34,561 nt of DNA from Deltaproteobacteria bacterium (GCA_036574075.1 JAINCN010000023.1:1-34561), one strand, 5' to 3'; counted from the first letter of the stretch, positions 1 through 9,289 are shown. Translations and numbers: made by a program. The notes: a model not told the origin generated them from the sequence alone.

Positions 1-16
1 TTTCATTGGGCTTTAA

Positions 17-180
17 GCTGTGCCCATCTCTTGGGAGCGGCCCCAGGCTCTTCGTCTCTGAGTGGGGCACCGCATTGCCGAGCTTCGGGCCATGGATCTC
101 CAGACCGCAAGGGCATGGAGGATCAAGGAACAGCCAAGGCCCAGACAGAGAGGGCAGCAAATGGCGATTGACCTTTCCCT
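17..180 (+). pseudogene. Probable ISL3-family transposase fragment, degenerate
   Basis: The frame running through position 62 reads IAELRAMDLQTARAWRIKEQ, which closely resembles the conserved segment of ISL3-type transposases (leucine-rich stretch, then L-K/Q-T-A-R-A-W-x-x-K-E). An in-frame TGA at 59-61 and a TAA at 14-16 interrupt the frame, and the similarity is lost after about position 135, so it cannot make a working enzyme. No matching terminal inverted repeats are visible because the window starts here. The family assignment is from memory of the motif, not a search. Confidence 0.45.
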
Positions 181-351
181 GAATCCGCAAGCCAACGGAC
201 GGGGTATTTGTTCCGTGCGGCAAATCGCCTCCATCACAAAGGGGCAGATTTGCAGTTCGAGCCCCATCCATGGGCGCCTCCATCCACAAATATCCGGCTC
301 ATCGGCTTATGCTGTGAATTCGAAAGGTTGAGTGCATATCTCACGGATTCA
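180..351 (+). repeat. MITE-like dispersed element, copy 1 (most complete)
   Basis: This non-coding element of about 172 bp is bounded by TGAATCCG on the left and its reverse complement CGGATTCA on the right. Inside are an AAGCC...GGGGTATTTGT arm, a central part containing GGGCGCCTCCATCCACAAA, and a right arm with CGGCTTATGCTGTGAA and TTGAGTGCATATCTCACGG. The same blocks recur at 18904-19034 (opposite strand) and 27533-27622, and the last part recurs at 12493-12516. No ORF in it looks real. It lies 37 bp beyond the stop codon of the glycosyltransferase gene that begins the cluster. Confidence 0.65.
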
Positions 352-387
352 TGGATGGGAGGACGGCTTCGTGGCCCGATCGCCCGT

Positions 388-2889
388 TCAGGGACGTGTA
401 GTGCATGATTTGGGGTTATAGGTTGGCAACATGGCAAGTTTTTCTTTGTATGGCCTTGAAACTACAAGCCAATCGTATTTTTCCTTTGCAAGCTGGCTTG
501 CCAGCTTGGTCATCTGCTGTGTGTTATCAGAGCCAAGCTGCGATACAATCTTTTTAAGGATGGAGGCAAACTCATCCAGCTCAGCCTCATAAAGATGTAT
601 GCCATTTTTAAAAGCAAGTCCACGATTTCCGATCTTGGTAGTGAGGCAAACAAGTCCTGCAGCGGCATATTCCACAAGCTTTAAGTTGGTGCCTGAACCT
701 GAAACAACAGGATTTAATCCGATGTCTGAGGACCTTAGCACTATATTTTTTTCTTCATCATCAAGCCTGCCGAGAAACCACAGGTTTGAACCTGAGGGTG
801 CAGATTCAGCTTCGCAAACGCTTCCAAGTACCAGAAAAAGGATGTCAGGGCAGGCTTCAGAAAGAGAGCGAATAACAGGCAATGCCTCAATGTTGGGCTT
901 GTGAAGGCTTCCAATAAACAGGGCAACAGGCATATCTATGCCAAGACGGCGCTTAAGCGCTGCCTTTTCGTCAGATGAAAGCGGGGCAACACTGCTAAAA
1001 TCCACACCATTTGGGACAACAAGTATAACTTCTGGGCCTATGCCATAGAGCTTTACAAGGCGCATGGCATCTTGCTCTGAGCAGGCTATGATAAGTTGCG
1101 CCTCTTTGCAGGCACGCATCTCCACCTCAAAAACCTGTCTTAGATATGCACGGGCAGGTTCTGTATCCGGCAGCATTGCGGATTTGATGTCATATTCCAC
1201 ATTGTGCGCCTCGTACCATATAGGCCCACTCCAGCACCTTCTAACAGCATGAAACAGATATGGATGAGATAGTACCACTAAGCTGGCATGTCCAATGCGG
1301 GACGAGATGGCTTTTTCATAGGAGGAAAGGAGCTTAAAGCCCTCAATAGAGGCGATATCATCAGCAGATACACCAAGACAAGTAGATACTTCCACAGTAT
1401 GCCTATGGAAACGGGGGTTTCTTGGAACGATCAATTCTTCAAAATTAGGGGTGATAAAGGACTGAGAAGGAATGCCGGAGGTATTATGCGGGTCAAAACC
1501 TCCGATAGAAACAAGACTGATGTCTGCAATAGATGACAGCTCTTTGTAAATGTGAAATATGCGCTTTTGACCACCGCTTAGAGGCGGCTGAACCTGAAAG
1601 GTATTTACCACTACCACCTTAGGAATGAACACATTTGTTGCCACTTGGCTGCGTGAAGGCGACATAGAACTTGGGGCTAAAGCCTTGCGATTAGGGCCTT
1701 GAGGCTCAACCCCCTCAAGCAGGGCATCAACAGTATTCTGCCAGTTTATATGCCGGACAGACTCCTTTGCCCTTTTCCCCATTTCAATGGTTTTTTCTCT
1801 GTTTTCAATAAGCTCCTTCATGGCATCTGCGATTGAGCCTGGCCTTGGCTCAACACAAAGCCCTGTCTCATTGTGGGTCACCAACTCATTAACCCCGCCG
1901 GAGTCGAGGGTAGTTAGCACAGCCTTGCCTGAAAGCATTGCCTCAAGGGTAATCAACCCGTAATCTTCATCATACGGGACAAAAGGAACAAACAGGGCTG
2001 AAGAATAGGTCTCTACCAAAGAAGAATCATTAAGATAGCCCAAAAAATGTATCTGAGGGGTATCTGAAGCAAGTTTTTGAAGCGCCTCTTGTTGACCGCC
2101 TGTGCCAGCAATGTGAAATTCCACAGATGAACGCAGCCTTTGTGGCAACGATTTGAATGCCGTTATCAAAAGGTCAATGCGTTTAAGCCCCTCAAGCCTG
2201 CTAGCAGTAAATATATGACGATAATCACCTGTATGAAGACCACAAAGATCTGTAGGATGGTGTATGACCTTAATGACAATGGCAGACATGTCTGCATTTT
2301 TGGGAAAATATCCCTCTCTTAAAGCGACATTTCTGGAAATTGCACGCCAGTATCTGATCTGATCAGTAGTAAGGGCAGCACTATCAAGCCAATGAATAAT
2401 TGCCCTTGTCAAAGGTCCAGGAAATGCAAAGGTCAAGGGGTCTAATCTATCTTGAATATCTTTGAGCCTAAAGAGTTCTTGAAAGAATAAAGGCAACATG
2501 GCCCTGCTCGGTGTAGTCCTGAGCATATTGTCAAGTCTTTCAAGCTCTTTGTGATTAGGCGTAAAATCAACTGGCTGTCCTGTTTTGTGATACAGGTCAT
2601 AGACGCCGCGACACTTATGCTGCATGTAAACCATGTGATTTGGATGAGAAATAAGCCATGCGGGGTCTTTAGTTGTGATAACAAGGTCAAAATGATCAAG
2701 ATTTAACTGACTGAATCGATATGCTCCTTCTATTATCCCCCAAAAATGATTGCCGTTGCATGGGATTTTAATCAACTCTGCACTGTGGGGGGTAAGTTGA
2801 TTTATGGCGTTTAACAGGCCCCAAAAGAGTTTTTCAGCGCCACCGATAACAAAAGGTATGGGACTTGGCGTAACAATGGCAATGTTCAT
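388..2889 (-). CDS. Double-domain GT4 family glycosyltransferase
   Basis: This cytoplasmic enzyme of 833 aa probably adds two sugars to a surface glycan or glycoprotein. Two complete GT-B/GT4 units are visible. The first covers about residues 1-395, with an N-terminal GGAEKLFWGLL acceptor-domain motif and an EAMLSGKAVLTTLDSGG nucleotide-sugar motif. The second starts near residue 415, with SGGQKRIFHIY and, near the C-terminus, SGSGTNLKLVEYAAAGLVC. An ordinary GT4 has 350-420 aa, so this is a tandem fusion. The start codon overlaps the stop of the upstream methyltransferase by 4 bp (ATGA), so the two are translationally coupled. It is the last gene of the type I secretion cassette. Donor and acceptor sugars cannot be told from sequence. 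Confidence 0.85.
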   Translation of the reverse strand: MNIAIVTPSPIPFVIGGAEKLFWGLLNAINQLTPHSAELIKIPCNGNHFWGIIEGAYRFSQLNLDHFDLVITTKDPAWLISHPNHMVYMQHKCRGVYDLYHKTGQPVDFTPNHKELERLDNMLRTTPSRAMLPLFFQELFRLKDIQDRLDPLTFAFPGPLTRAIIHWLDSAALTTDQIRYWRAISRNVALREGYFPKNADMSAIVIKVIHHPTDLCGLHTGDYRHIFTASRLEGLKRIDLLITAFKSLPQRLRSSVEFHIAGTGGQQEALQKLASDTPQIHFLGYLNDSSLVETYSSALFVPFVPYDEDYGLITLEAMLSGKAVLTTLDSGGVNELVTHNETGLCVEPRPGSIADAMKELIENREKTIEMGKRAKESVRHINWQNTVDALLEGVEPQGPNRKALAPSSMSPSRSQVATNVFIPKVVVVNTFQVQPPLSGGQKRIFHIYKELSSIADISLVSIGGFDPHNTSGIPSQSFITPNFEELIVPRNPRFHRHTVEVSTCLGVSADDIASIEGFKLLSSYEKAISSRIGHASLVVLSHPYLFHAVRRCWSGPIWYEAHNVEYDIKSAMLPDTEPARAYLRQVFEVEMRACKEAQLIIACSEQDAMRLVKLYGIGPEVILVVPNGVDFSSVAPLSSDEKAALKRRLGIDMPVALFIGSLHKPNIEALPVIRSLSEACPDILFLVLGSVCEAESAPSGSNLWFLGRLDDEEKNIVLRSSDIGLNPVVSGSGTNLKLVEYAAAGLVCLTTKIGNRGLAFKNGIHLYEAELDEFASILKKIVSQLGSDNTQQMTKLASQLAKEKYDWLVVSRPYKEKLAMLPTYNPKSCTTRP

Positions 2890-4334
2890 AAAGATGGCTT
2901 TGTCCCTATCCAGACAAAGTCTCTTGAGACCTTGACATAATCCTCAAGTTTATCAAAACGATATAAATCCGCCTCTACAAGGCCATCTTGCTCTAAAAAG
3001 TAGGCCTTTGAAGGTCTAAAATCCCTTGCAGAGCCCAAAAACTGAAGTGTATCAGGAAAGACAGGACGTATGTGGTCAGGATCACGATAAAAATCACCTG
3101 AGCCAACGAGGATATTCCGAGGATTAGGGGTCTCAAAAATAGCTATGCCACCTGGGACAAGTACACGATATACCTCATCAAGCAGCAACAACTGAGAAGA
3201 AAAAGACAGATGCTCTATAAAATGAAAGGCCGTTACAACATGAAATGATGCCCCTTTTTGGACAGAAAGGAAATGAAATACATCATCAAAAACCACCTCA
3301 AACCCATATTCCATGGCCATAGCAGAAAGGTTAGGATTTTTATCCACACCAATGGCATCATAACCATGCCAACGAAGAAGCTCAAGCCACTCTCCTCTGC
3401 CACAGCCTAGATCAAGACATCTTGGTCTGGTTTCAGGCTTTGGCAGAAGTGGCAAATATCTCTTAAGTTTGTCCTCGATCTCTTCACGGCTTCCTCTAAA
3501 ACTGTCTTCAAAATCCACATACACAGAACTTAAAGAAGACAGTGATTCTTGCTGCACACTATAAGCATCGGCTTCATTTGATCTTAACGCCCGTAAAGCC
3601 TGGAGATTCAGCCTGCGGTCTAAATCTAAGGCGGTTCTGCGAATTCTTGCCACTTCGTCAGAAAGTGCTGATGCCTTTTGGAATGCAGCCTGCCTAAACT
3701 CATCTACACGTAAATGCAGATCCCGCTCAACTCTATCAGCGCGGCTTCCAACTGAATGCAATTCCTGCTCAAGTTTATCAGCGCGGCTTCCAACTGAACG
3801 CAATTCCTGCTCAAGTTTATCAGCGCGGCTTCCAACTGAACGCAATTCCTGCTCAAGTTTATCCAAAAAACCTTCGAGGATTTTTTTGTCTTTTTTTACT
3901 TGATAAAGCTCAAACTCAAGGGATTTCAGGTTTTTATATAGGCTAAGAGGGTTAAAAAAGCATTTGAGATAACGAAATAGCGGGCCAATTGCTGGAAGGT
4001 TTAAGACAAGACGGCTTATTCCAATTTCATCACTTTTAAAACCTGCCTTTCTTGCTTCTTTACTATATGCCAATCTGCAAAGAATGTCTTTTTTGTCAAG
4101 CCTTCCTTGGGCAAGGCAGGTACGATAGTATGACATGCCATATTCATCTGGGGTACGACTCAGTACATAACGATAAGCTGCATCTATAAATTCTTCTCCG
4201 TCAAGGCTGAGGATATCTGCAAGTGAGTCTGCATTTTTCTTGCTTTGGAGATAACCCATCTGCTTGGTCAACCTTTTGGTCTCTTGCTTTATGTTGCGTA
4301 AAAAAGCATCACGATCTACTTGCATTTTTTTCAT
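2886..4334 (-). CDS. SAM-dependent methyltransferase with N-terminal DUF4214 and coiled coil
   Basis: A 482-aa protein with three parts. Residues ~40-100 form a DUF4214-like domain (FIDAAYRYVLSRTPDEYGM). Residues ~145-225 form a coiled coil containing three 14-residue repeats (DKLEQELRSVGSRA). Residues ~275-480 form a class I methyltransferase, entered by DFEDSFRGSREEIEDKL and with the SAM-binding motif LDLGCGRGEW near residue 310 and FHFIEHL further on. Methyltransferases of this type cap or modify O-antigen chains in WbdD-like systems, where a coiled coil acts as a spacer or ruler; transfer of that role here is inference. It begins 5 bp after the protease gene and overlaps the glycosyltransferase by 4 bp. 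The same DUF4214 family occurs at the C-terminus of the protease. Confidence 0.8.
   Translation of the reverse strand: MKKMQVDRDAFLRNIKQETKRLTKQMGYLQSKKNADSLADILSLDGEEFIDAAYRYVLSRTPDEYGMSYYRTCLAQGRLDKKDILCRLAYSKEARKAGFKSDEIGISRLVLNLPAIGPLFRYLKCFFNPLSLYKNLKSLEFELYQVKKDKKILEGFLDKLEQELRSVGSRADKLEQELRSVGSRADKLEQELHSVGSRADRVERDLHLRVDEFRQAAFQKASALSDEVARIRRTALDLDRRLNLQALRALRSNEADAYSVQQESLSSLSSVYVDFEDSFRGSREEIEDKLKRYLPLLPKPETRPRCLDLGCGRGEWLELLRWHGYDAIGVDKNPNLSAMAMEYGFEVVFDDVFHFLSVQKGASFHVVTAFHFIEHLSFSSQLLLLDEVYRVLVPGGIAIFETPNPRNILVGSGDFYRDPDHIRPVFPDTLQFLGSARDFRPSKAYFLEQDGLVEADLYRFDKLEDYVKVSRDFVWIGTKPSL
3735..3860 (-). repeat. Three tandem 42-bp repeats inside the methyltransferase gene
   Basis: Three in-frame units of 42 bp start at 3735, 3777 and 3819 on the plus-strand numbering. 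Each encodes 14 residues, two coiled-coil heptads. The two higher-numbered units are nearly identical and the 3735 unit has a few changes. Because the unit is a multiple of seven residues, copy-number change would lengthen or shorten the coiled coil without breaking it. Confidence 0.9.
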
Positions 4335-4339
4335 TTAGT

Positions 4340-6424
4340 TCAGAATGCTTGGCAATAGCTATCTATACCTGCCTTTGCCTGTGCTACGGTGGTTGTGCTT
4401 GATGTTATGCCAGACAAAAAATATACACCTATCTGCTCAGAGTCATATGTACAACCAGCCCGTACCTTCTCTGTAAAATAGTTAGCTACTTCAAGTTTGT
4501 TATTTATAGTTATCAAGTCACTATTTTGAGCACCGTTTAGCACATCTAATGTGATAGTCTGCAATTTCATTAACCCGTTGTTTAGGTTATAAAGGTAGTA
4601 TTCCTTGCCACCTTCATCAGGGTTTCGGCTAAACATTTGTTGATAAATGGTGTCAATTAACTCGTCGTTAGTAAAACCGCCATATCTTTCTGTAAACTCA
4701 TTAGATGTGCCAAATGCCATGATAATTTGAGATAAATCGCCATTAGCATCAGCTAACCTGGCTGTCCAGTAATCCTGTCCATCAGGATCAGCAGGTCTGC
4801 CATAATAGGCAATATATATTTTTTGAACTTCATCAAGGTACTGGCTGTTTGATGTGCCAGACTGACTTACGCTAAGAGTCTTTCCTGCAATAGTGAGCGT
4901 ACCTGTACGGCTAATTGAACCGGTATTGGCTGCAACTGAATATTCAACTATCCCGTCTCCAGTGCCACTTGAACCAGAGGTGATGCTGAGCCAGCTGTTA
5001 TTGGAGGTAGCAGTCCATGTGCAGGTTGGAGATGAAGAAGACACTGAAACAGAGCCAAAGCCACCGGCAGCGGTAAAACTTTGACTTGTAGGATCTATGG
5101 AATATGTGCAGGTTGTGTCAGATGCAACCCTGTAGTTTGCAACAATCCTTCTTGTGTCATTAAAGGTCTTGGCATTATCCGCTCCGTTTGGGTCATTGGA
5201 ACTTACACCTGTTGGAAAACCGTTGTAACTCTTGGCGGGATTGGAATAGTAAAGTATCGTGTTTGCTTTTGTAAAACTGGTTTCATAAGCCATAATGGTT
5301 ACAAATTGATTGTCTATACCGTATCCACATGAATATGGATAGAAGCCTTGAGAACAACCTGTCCTTCTGTCATGATCGCCTCCAAGCAGATGCCCTATCT
5401 CATGTGCAAAGGAGGTGTCAGAACAATAATAATAACCTTCAGAGGCGCTTTTAAAGTCTGTAACGTTAAAGGCGTAATAGGGGTTGCAAAAACCTTCTTT
5501 TTTAAGTATCCAGCTAAGGCCACATGAGCCACCACCCTGATATACCCTGAAAAGTGCTACGATATCAGCCTTATACTGCTCTCTAAGACTACTTATGGTC
5601 TCAGGAGGTGCAGGTGGATTAAATGAACTACAACTTCCTGTTGTGCCAGTGATATAGTATAATACGTCATTTATTTTTGCACTTTCACTTGCTTGACTGT
5701 CTGTAAAGAGCGCACTATGTACCAATCTGAGCTGTGTGTTAATGCCGCTGTTGTTAAATGCCTCATTTGCAATGTCTATGGCATGTTGTATCTTAGATGC
5801 CAGTTGTGATGAGTATTTCGTGTAAAATTGCTGCGTATAGAGGACAAGAACATCAATATATTCGCCTGATTCAGTGGTGGTTGAATATGCCTGAGCAGCC
5901 TTGTATGGCAAATTTTCGTGTTCTATCATGGGGATCAGATAGTCATCTGGTGATGTCTTAATGTATGAACTATCCTCTTTTATTATGACATAATCAGCGC
6001 CATCTGGCTCAACTATGTAAGAGGCATTTTGAGTGACAATTTTACCATTCATAACGCCATCTACCACAGTCAGCACAACTGAGCTGAGTTCATCACCCTT
6101 AACCTTTCCAAACCATGTCCATGAGTTACGCGCCCTGTCAGTTACCCTCTTTTCAGCAATAATCATCTTTTGATCAGGCATAAGCAATGTGAACTCAGTA
6201 GAACTGATAGCACCAGGTCTTATGAGTTGGATATTGGCTGATACTCTAATACGATTAGCCCCACCTGAAGGCTCAGCACGTGATGACATGGCGCTTGGTT
6301 GCTGAATAATTTCAAAGAGATAGGGTGGCTCTAAATCGGAAAATGCAGACTCAGTAACAGTAAAAAGACACAACAGTGAAAAGAGAAGGACAACATACGT
6401 TTGGCGGAAAAGATTAAATTGCAT
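4340..6424 (-). CDS. Secreted reprolysin-like zinc metalloprotease with BACON and DUF4214 domains
   Basis: This 694-aa exported protease has a Sec-type signal peptide (hydrophobic VVLLFSLLCLFTV at residues 11-23), then a prodomain-like region. The catalytic domain has HEIGHLLGGDHD at residues 341-352, giving zinc ligands H341, H345 and H351 and the catalytic E342, with a Met-turn IMAY at 377-380. A BACON-like beta domain spans ~435-522 and DUF4214 ~525-620, with a tail to 694. I chose ATG 6424 over GTG 6433 because GGCGG lies 8 nt upstream of it. It follows the TolC gene by 22 bp, so it is the likely client of, or at least co-expressed with, the type I exporter, although a Sec signal is present. 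It carries five N-X-S/T sequons. Confidence 0.8.
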   Translation of the reverse strand: MQFNLFRQTYVVLLFSLLCLFTVTESAFSDLEPPYLFEIIQQPSAMSSRAEPSGGANRIRVSANIQLIRPGAISSTEFTLLMPDQKMIIAEKRVTDRARNSWTWFGKVKGDELSSVVLTVVDGVMNGKIVTQNASYIVEPDGADYVIIKEDSSYIKTSPDDYLIPMIEHENLPYKAAQAYSTTTESGEYIDVLVLYTQQFYTKYSSQLASKIQHAIDIANEAFNNSGINTQLRLVHSALFTDSQASESAKINDVLYYITGTTGSCSSFNPPAPPETISSLREQYKADIVALFRVYQGGGSCGLSWILKKEGFCNPYYAFNVTDFKSASEGYYYCSDTSFAHEIGHLLGGDHDRRTGCSQGFYPYSCGYGIDNQFVTIMAYETSFTKANTILYYSNPAKSYNGFPTGVSSNDPNGADNAKTFNDTRRIVANYRVASDTTCTYSIDPTSQSFTAAGGFGSVSVSSSSPTCTWTATSNNSWLSITSGSSGTGDGIVEYSVAANTGSISRTGTLTIAGKTLSVSQSGTSNSQYLDEVQKIYIAYYGRPADPDGQDYWTARLADANGDLSQIIMAFGTSNEFTERYGGFTNDELIDTIYQQMFSRNPDEGGKEYYLYNLNNGLMKLQTITLDVLNGAQNSDLITINNKLEVANYFTEKVRAGCTYDSEQIGVYFLSGITSSTTTVAQAKAGIDSYCQAF

Positions 6425-6446
6425 AGGTAGCACCGCCCAATGTTAT

Positions 6447-7889
6447 TTAATAAATTACCTTATCATTTAGCAATTTGTCAAGTTTTTTTATCTCATCAAC
6501 ACTTAAGCAACCGCTTGCAGCCTTAAGCCTGATTGATAGAATAAGGTCATTACATAAGGCATTTTTTAGCTCCACCTCTGCATTAAAATATGCTTGCTCA
6601 GCGTTTATAAGATCGGTTTGTGTGCGGGTTCCGATTGCACGCCCCTTTCTTACGCCTTTCAGTTGCACACATGCAGACTCCAACTGTTTTTTTAGGGCGG
6701 CATAAAGACGTTGGTTGGCTTTTACATTAGAGAAAGCAATCTCAGTCTTCTTAGAAAGATCATCTTCATAGGCCTTAAGTTTCTCGCTTGCCTCTTTTCT
6801 CATGGCAGCATAGGCAGATACTGTAGATTTAGTACGAAATCCTTCAAAGACAGGCATCTTAAGGGTTACGCCGTAAGCAAAATCTTCAGTCTTAAGCTCA
6901 GACAAAAAGGCATCACCTTTTCTTACTGAATAGCTACTATATAGTTGAGCCGTTGGAAGATATCCAGCATAAGCACGTTTGACCTCATTTTCAGCGACGG
7001 CAAGCTCGTTTCTTGCCTTTATGAGGACAGGATGGTTTTTAAGAGTATATGTTATCCATGCCGAAACATCTGAAGGTTCAGGGGAAGCAGGCTCAAAATT
7101 AGAAATTGCCTTAATCTGACGGGCTGAAATACGAATGCCTGCGATCCTACTAAGCTCGCTTTCAAAATTTTCCCTCTCTCCTATTGCCTTTTCAAGCTTT
7201 GCCTCTTGCGCATCAAGGGCAGCCTTTGCTTCATAAACAGATACTATATCTGTAGTTCTTTCGCGGAACTTTGTCTCTGCCTCCCTTAACACCTCAATGA
7301 GCCTATCTCGTTCCTTCCTCGTAAGATCTTCAGTATTGTACGCAATTATTACATTGAAAAAAGCCTCTGCAAGACGTTGAATGAGATTTTGTTCAGCATA
7401 TAGCACATCTGCCTCTGCAGACTGGATGCGCAAGTCAGCTGACTTAAAACCATACCAACTTTCTACATCAAAAAGTGGTTGGGTAAGCGTTACTGAATAA
7501 TTATAGGCTGAGTACAAGCCTTGCATTTTGGGCGTTGTTCCATAATTTAATAGTGTATGGTCAATTTTGCTTAAGCTTGCGCCTGTATCTATGTGAGGCA
7601 ATAGATTTGATCTTGCTATACCTTTCTCAGCATATTTTCCCTCTAGTTGTGCCTTAGCTGCTAGCAAAGTGCCGTCTCTTTCCTTTGCTAAGTTATAAAG
7701 CTCTAATAAACCATATTTATGCGTTAGTTGATCTGCTTTTTTGAGGTCTTCTAAGCAAGAAGGTTCTTTAGGAAAGGATTGATTAAATGGCAATTTAAAG
7801 TAATCAAAATCAGGGTCTTCAACCTCGTGTGCATGTGCAAGAGGTAATGTAAAAGCACAATAAAGCAAATAAAGAATAAAATAAAGCAA
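6447..7889 (-). CDS. TolC-family outer-membrane channel of the type I secretion system
   Basis: This 480-aa protein would form the outer-membrane and periplasmic tunnel of the tripartite exporter. It begins with a signal peptide ending LPLAHA and continues with the two helical repeats usual for the family, including TQPLFDVESWYGFKSADLRI and the C-terminal equivalent MPVFEGFRTKSTV. Length is normal for the family. The start appears to be TTG at 7889: no ATG occurs in the first 120 residues, and GGGAG lies 8 nt upstream, inside the end of the adaptor gene, whose stop is only 2 bp away. The weak start codon may set the ratio of channel to adaptor. Its partners are the two upstream genes. Confidence 0.85.
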   Translation of the reverse strand: MLYFILYLLYCAFTLPLAHAHEVEDPDFDYFKLPFNQSFPKEPSCLEDLKKADQLTHKYGLLELYNLAKERDGTLLAAKAQLEGKYAEKGIARSNLLPHIDTGASLSKIDHTLLNYGTTPKMQGLYSAYNYSVTLTQPLFDVESWYGFKSADLRIQSAEADVLYAEQNLIQRLAEAFFNVIIAYNTEDLTRKERDRLIEVLREAETKFRERTTDIVSVYEAKAALDAQEAKLEKAIGERENFESELSRIAGIRISARQIKAISNFEPASPEPSDVSAWITYTLKNHPVLIKARNELAVAENEVKRAYAGYLPTAQLYSSYSVRKGDAFLSELKTEDFAYGVTLKMPVFEGFRTKSTVSAYAAMRKEASEKLKAYEDDLSKKTEIAFSNVKANQRLYAALKKQLESACVQLKGVRKGRAIGTRTQTDLINAEQAYFNAEVELKNALCNDLILSIRLKAASGCLSVDEIKKLDKLLNDKVIY

Positions 7890-7891
7890 AA

Positions 7892-9289
7892 TTAGGACTC
7901 CCTGAAGGTATTTCTGAGCCTATCTCTAAGGGGTGAAAGTAAATAGTCAATTACCCTGCGCTCACGGGTTGCAATAGCCACCTGTGCATTCATCCCTGGC
8001 ATTAGTTTTATGTCCTTGACCTTTGAAAGGGTTTCTGAGTTTACCTCTATATATACCTTGTAATAAGGCATTTCTCCGTAGGCTGTTTTTTCTGTCAGCC
8101 TATCTGCTGAAACATATGAAACCGCACCATCAATTGGTGGATGAGTGCTTGGCTTAAAAGCGCTGAAAGTTATTTCTGCTTTTTGCCCTGGAGACACCTC
8201 ATTTATGCTATCTACACTTACTTTTGCCTCAATAATCAAACGATCCTCCAGTGGCACTATGTCCATTAAGGGCTCTTTGCCTGCAATAACTCCACCAATT
8301 GTAGCCACTTTAAGATCAACAACCTTGCCATCAATTGGCGCTCTGATAATGAGTCTTGAGAGGGCATCTTTAGGGGCTCTTATGCGTTCAGTCAGCTCAA
8401 GGAGATGGCTTTCTGATTCTCGTAGTTTAGCAGTGCACTCCTCAATGCGTTGGTCACGCAGAGCATTTAACCTAGTTTTATATTCAACTGCGCGTTCCTC
8501 ATTTGTTGTAATTTGAGAAAGAATGGCCATTTTATTCCTAAGTTTTTCTGCTAAAAGCCTTTCAAGATCAAGCACAACTGTCCTTGTTACATAACCCTCA
8601 TCAAGCAGAGCACGATGGCTCTTTAACTGTTCATTGACAGCGGCTATCTCGTTGTCTGCAGCGGCAAGCTGTTCCTTAAGCCCTGCCACCTCCTTTTCTA
8701 TCTGGCGAATCTGGGACAGTAACATCTCACGCTGCGAATTATAAGAGTCAAGCCGAGCATTAAAAAGCCTCTGCTCTGAGGTTATAAACTCTCTTAGTGC
8801 TTGCTCTTTTTCTGATCTCTCAAGCAAATCTTTTGGAAATGTGATGTGTTGGGCATCATTTTTCTCGGCAGTAAGCCTTGCTATACGTGCGTTTTCCTCA
8901 TCAATCTGTTTAGTTAAAAGCTCAACAGTTGCGCTAAGCATCTCATCGTCAAGGGCTATAAGTGGTGTATCTGTCTTTACTATATCCCCTTCTTTGACAA
9001 ATATTTTCTTTACGATGCCGCCTTCCAGGTGCTGAATGGTCTTTCTCTTGCTCTCCACAATCACGACACCATGTGCCATGACCGCGCCTTGAATATGAGC
9101 CAAAAAGGCCCATAATACGAAACCGCCAAAACATACAGCTAAAATTAGCAGCCCGATGCGTGAGATTTTGGAAGGTTCTGGAGCTGTAAGCCTTTTATCT
9201 TCCTTTTGAGGTAGGATTGTAATGATGTCAGCAACATTATCGGATCGTTTTTTATTGAATGATTGGACTTCCACCTGCTCCTCCAGCAT
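7892..9289 (-). CDS. HlyD-family periplasmic adaptor of type I secretion (PrtE/AprE type)
   Basis: This 465-aa membrane-fusion protein links the inner-membrane ABC transporter to TolC. After a ~45-residue cytoplasmic part comes one membrane segment (LLILAVCFGGFVLWAFLAHI). Next are a lipoyl half (QHLEGGIVKKIFVKEGD), a long helical hairpin of about 200 residues, the second lipoyl half (IRAPIDGKVVDLKVATIGGV) and a C-terminal beta domain ending near TRERRVIDYLLSPLRDRLRNTF. I chose the ATG at 9289, with AAGG a few bases upstream; the longer frame to 9349 would overlap the ABC gene by 98 bp, against 38 bp here. GTG 9274, preceded by GGAGGA, is also possible. TolC follows 2 bp downstream. Confidence 0.87.
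   Translation of the reverse strand: MLEEQVEVQSFNKKRSDNVADIITILPQKEDKRLTAPEPSKISRIGLLILAVCFGGFVLWAFLAHIQGAVMAHGVVIVESKRKTIQHLEGGIVKKIFVKEGDIVKTDTPLIALDDEMLSATVELLTKQIDEENARIARLTAEKNDAQHITFPKDLLERSEKEQALREFITSEQRLFNARLDSYNSQREMLLSQIRQIEKEVAGLKEQLAAADNEIAAVNEQLKSHRALLDEGYVTRTVVLDLERLLAEKLRNKMAILSQITTNEERAVEYKTRLNALRDQRIEECTAKLRESESHLLELTERIRAPKDALSRLIIRAPIDGKVVDLKVATIGGVIAGKEPLMDIVPLEDRLIIEAKVSVDSINEVSPGQKAEITFSAFKPSTHPPIDGAVSYVSADRLTEKTAYGEMPYYKVYIEVNSETLSKVKDIKLMPGMNAQVAIATRERRVIDYLLSPLRDRLRNTFRES

Noticed and set aside
62-331. An 89-codon plus-strand frame as an intact gene
   Set aside because: It runs from a degenerate transposase fragment into a MITE copy, so it is not one protein.
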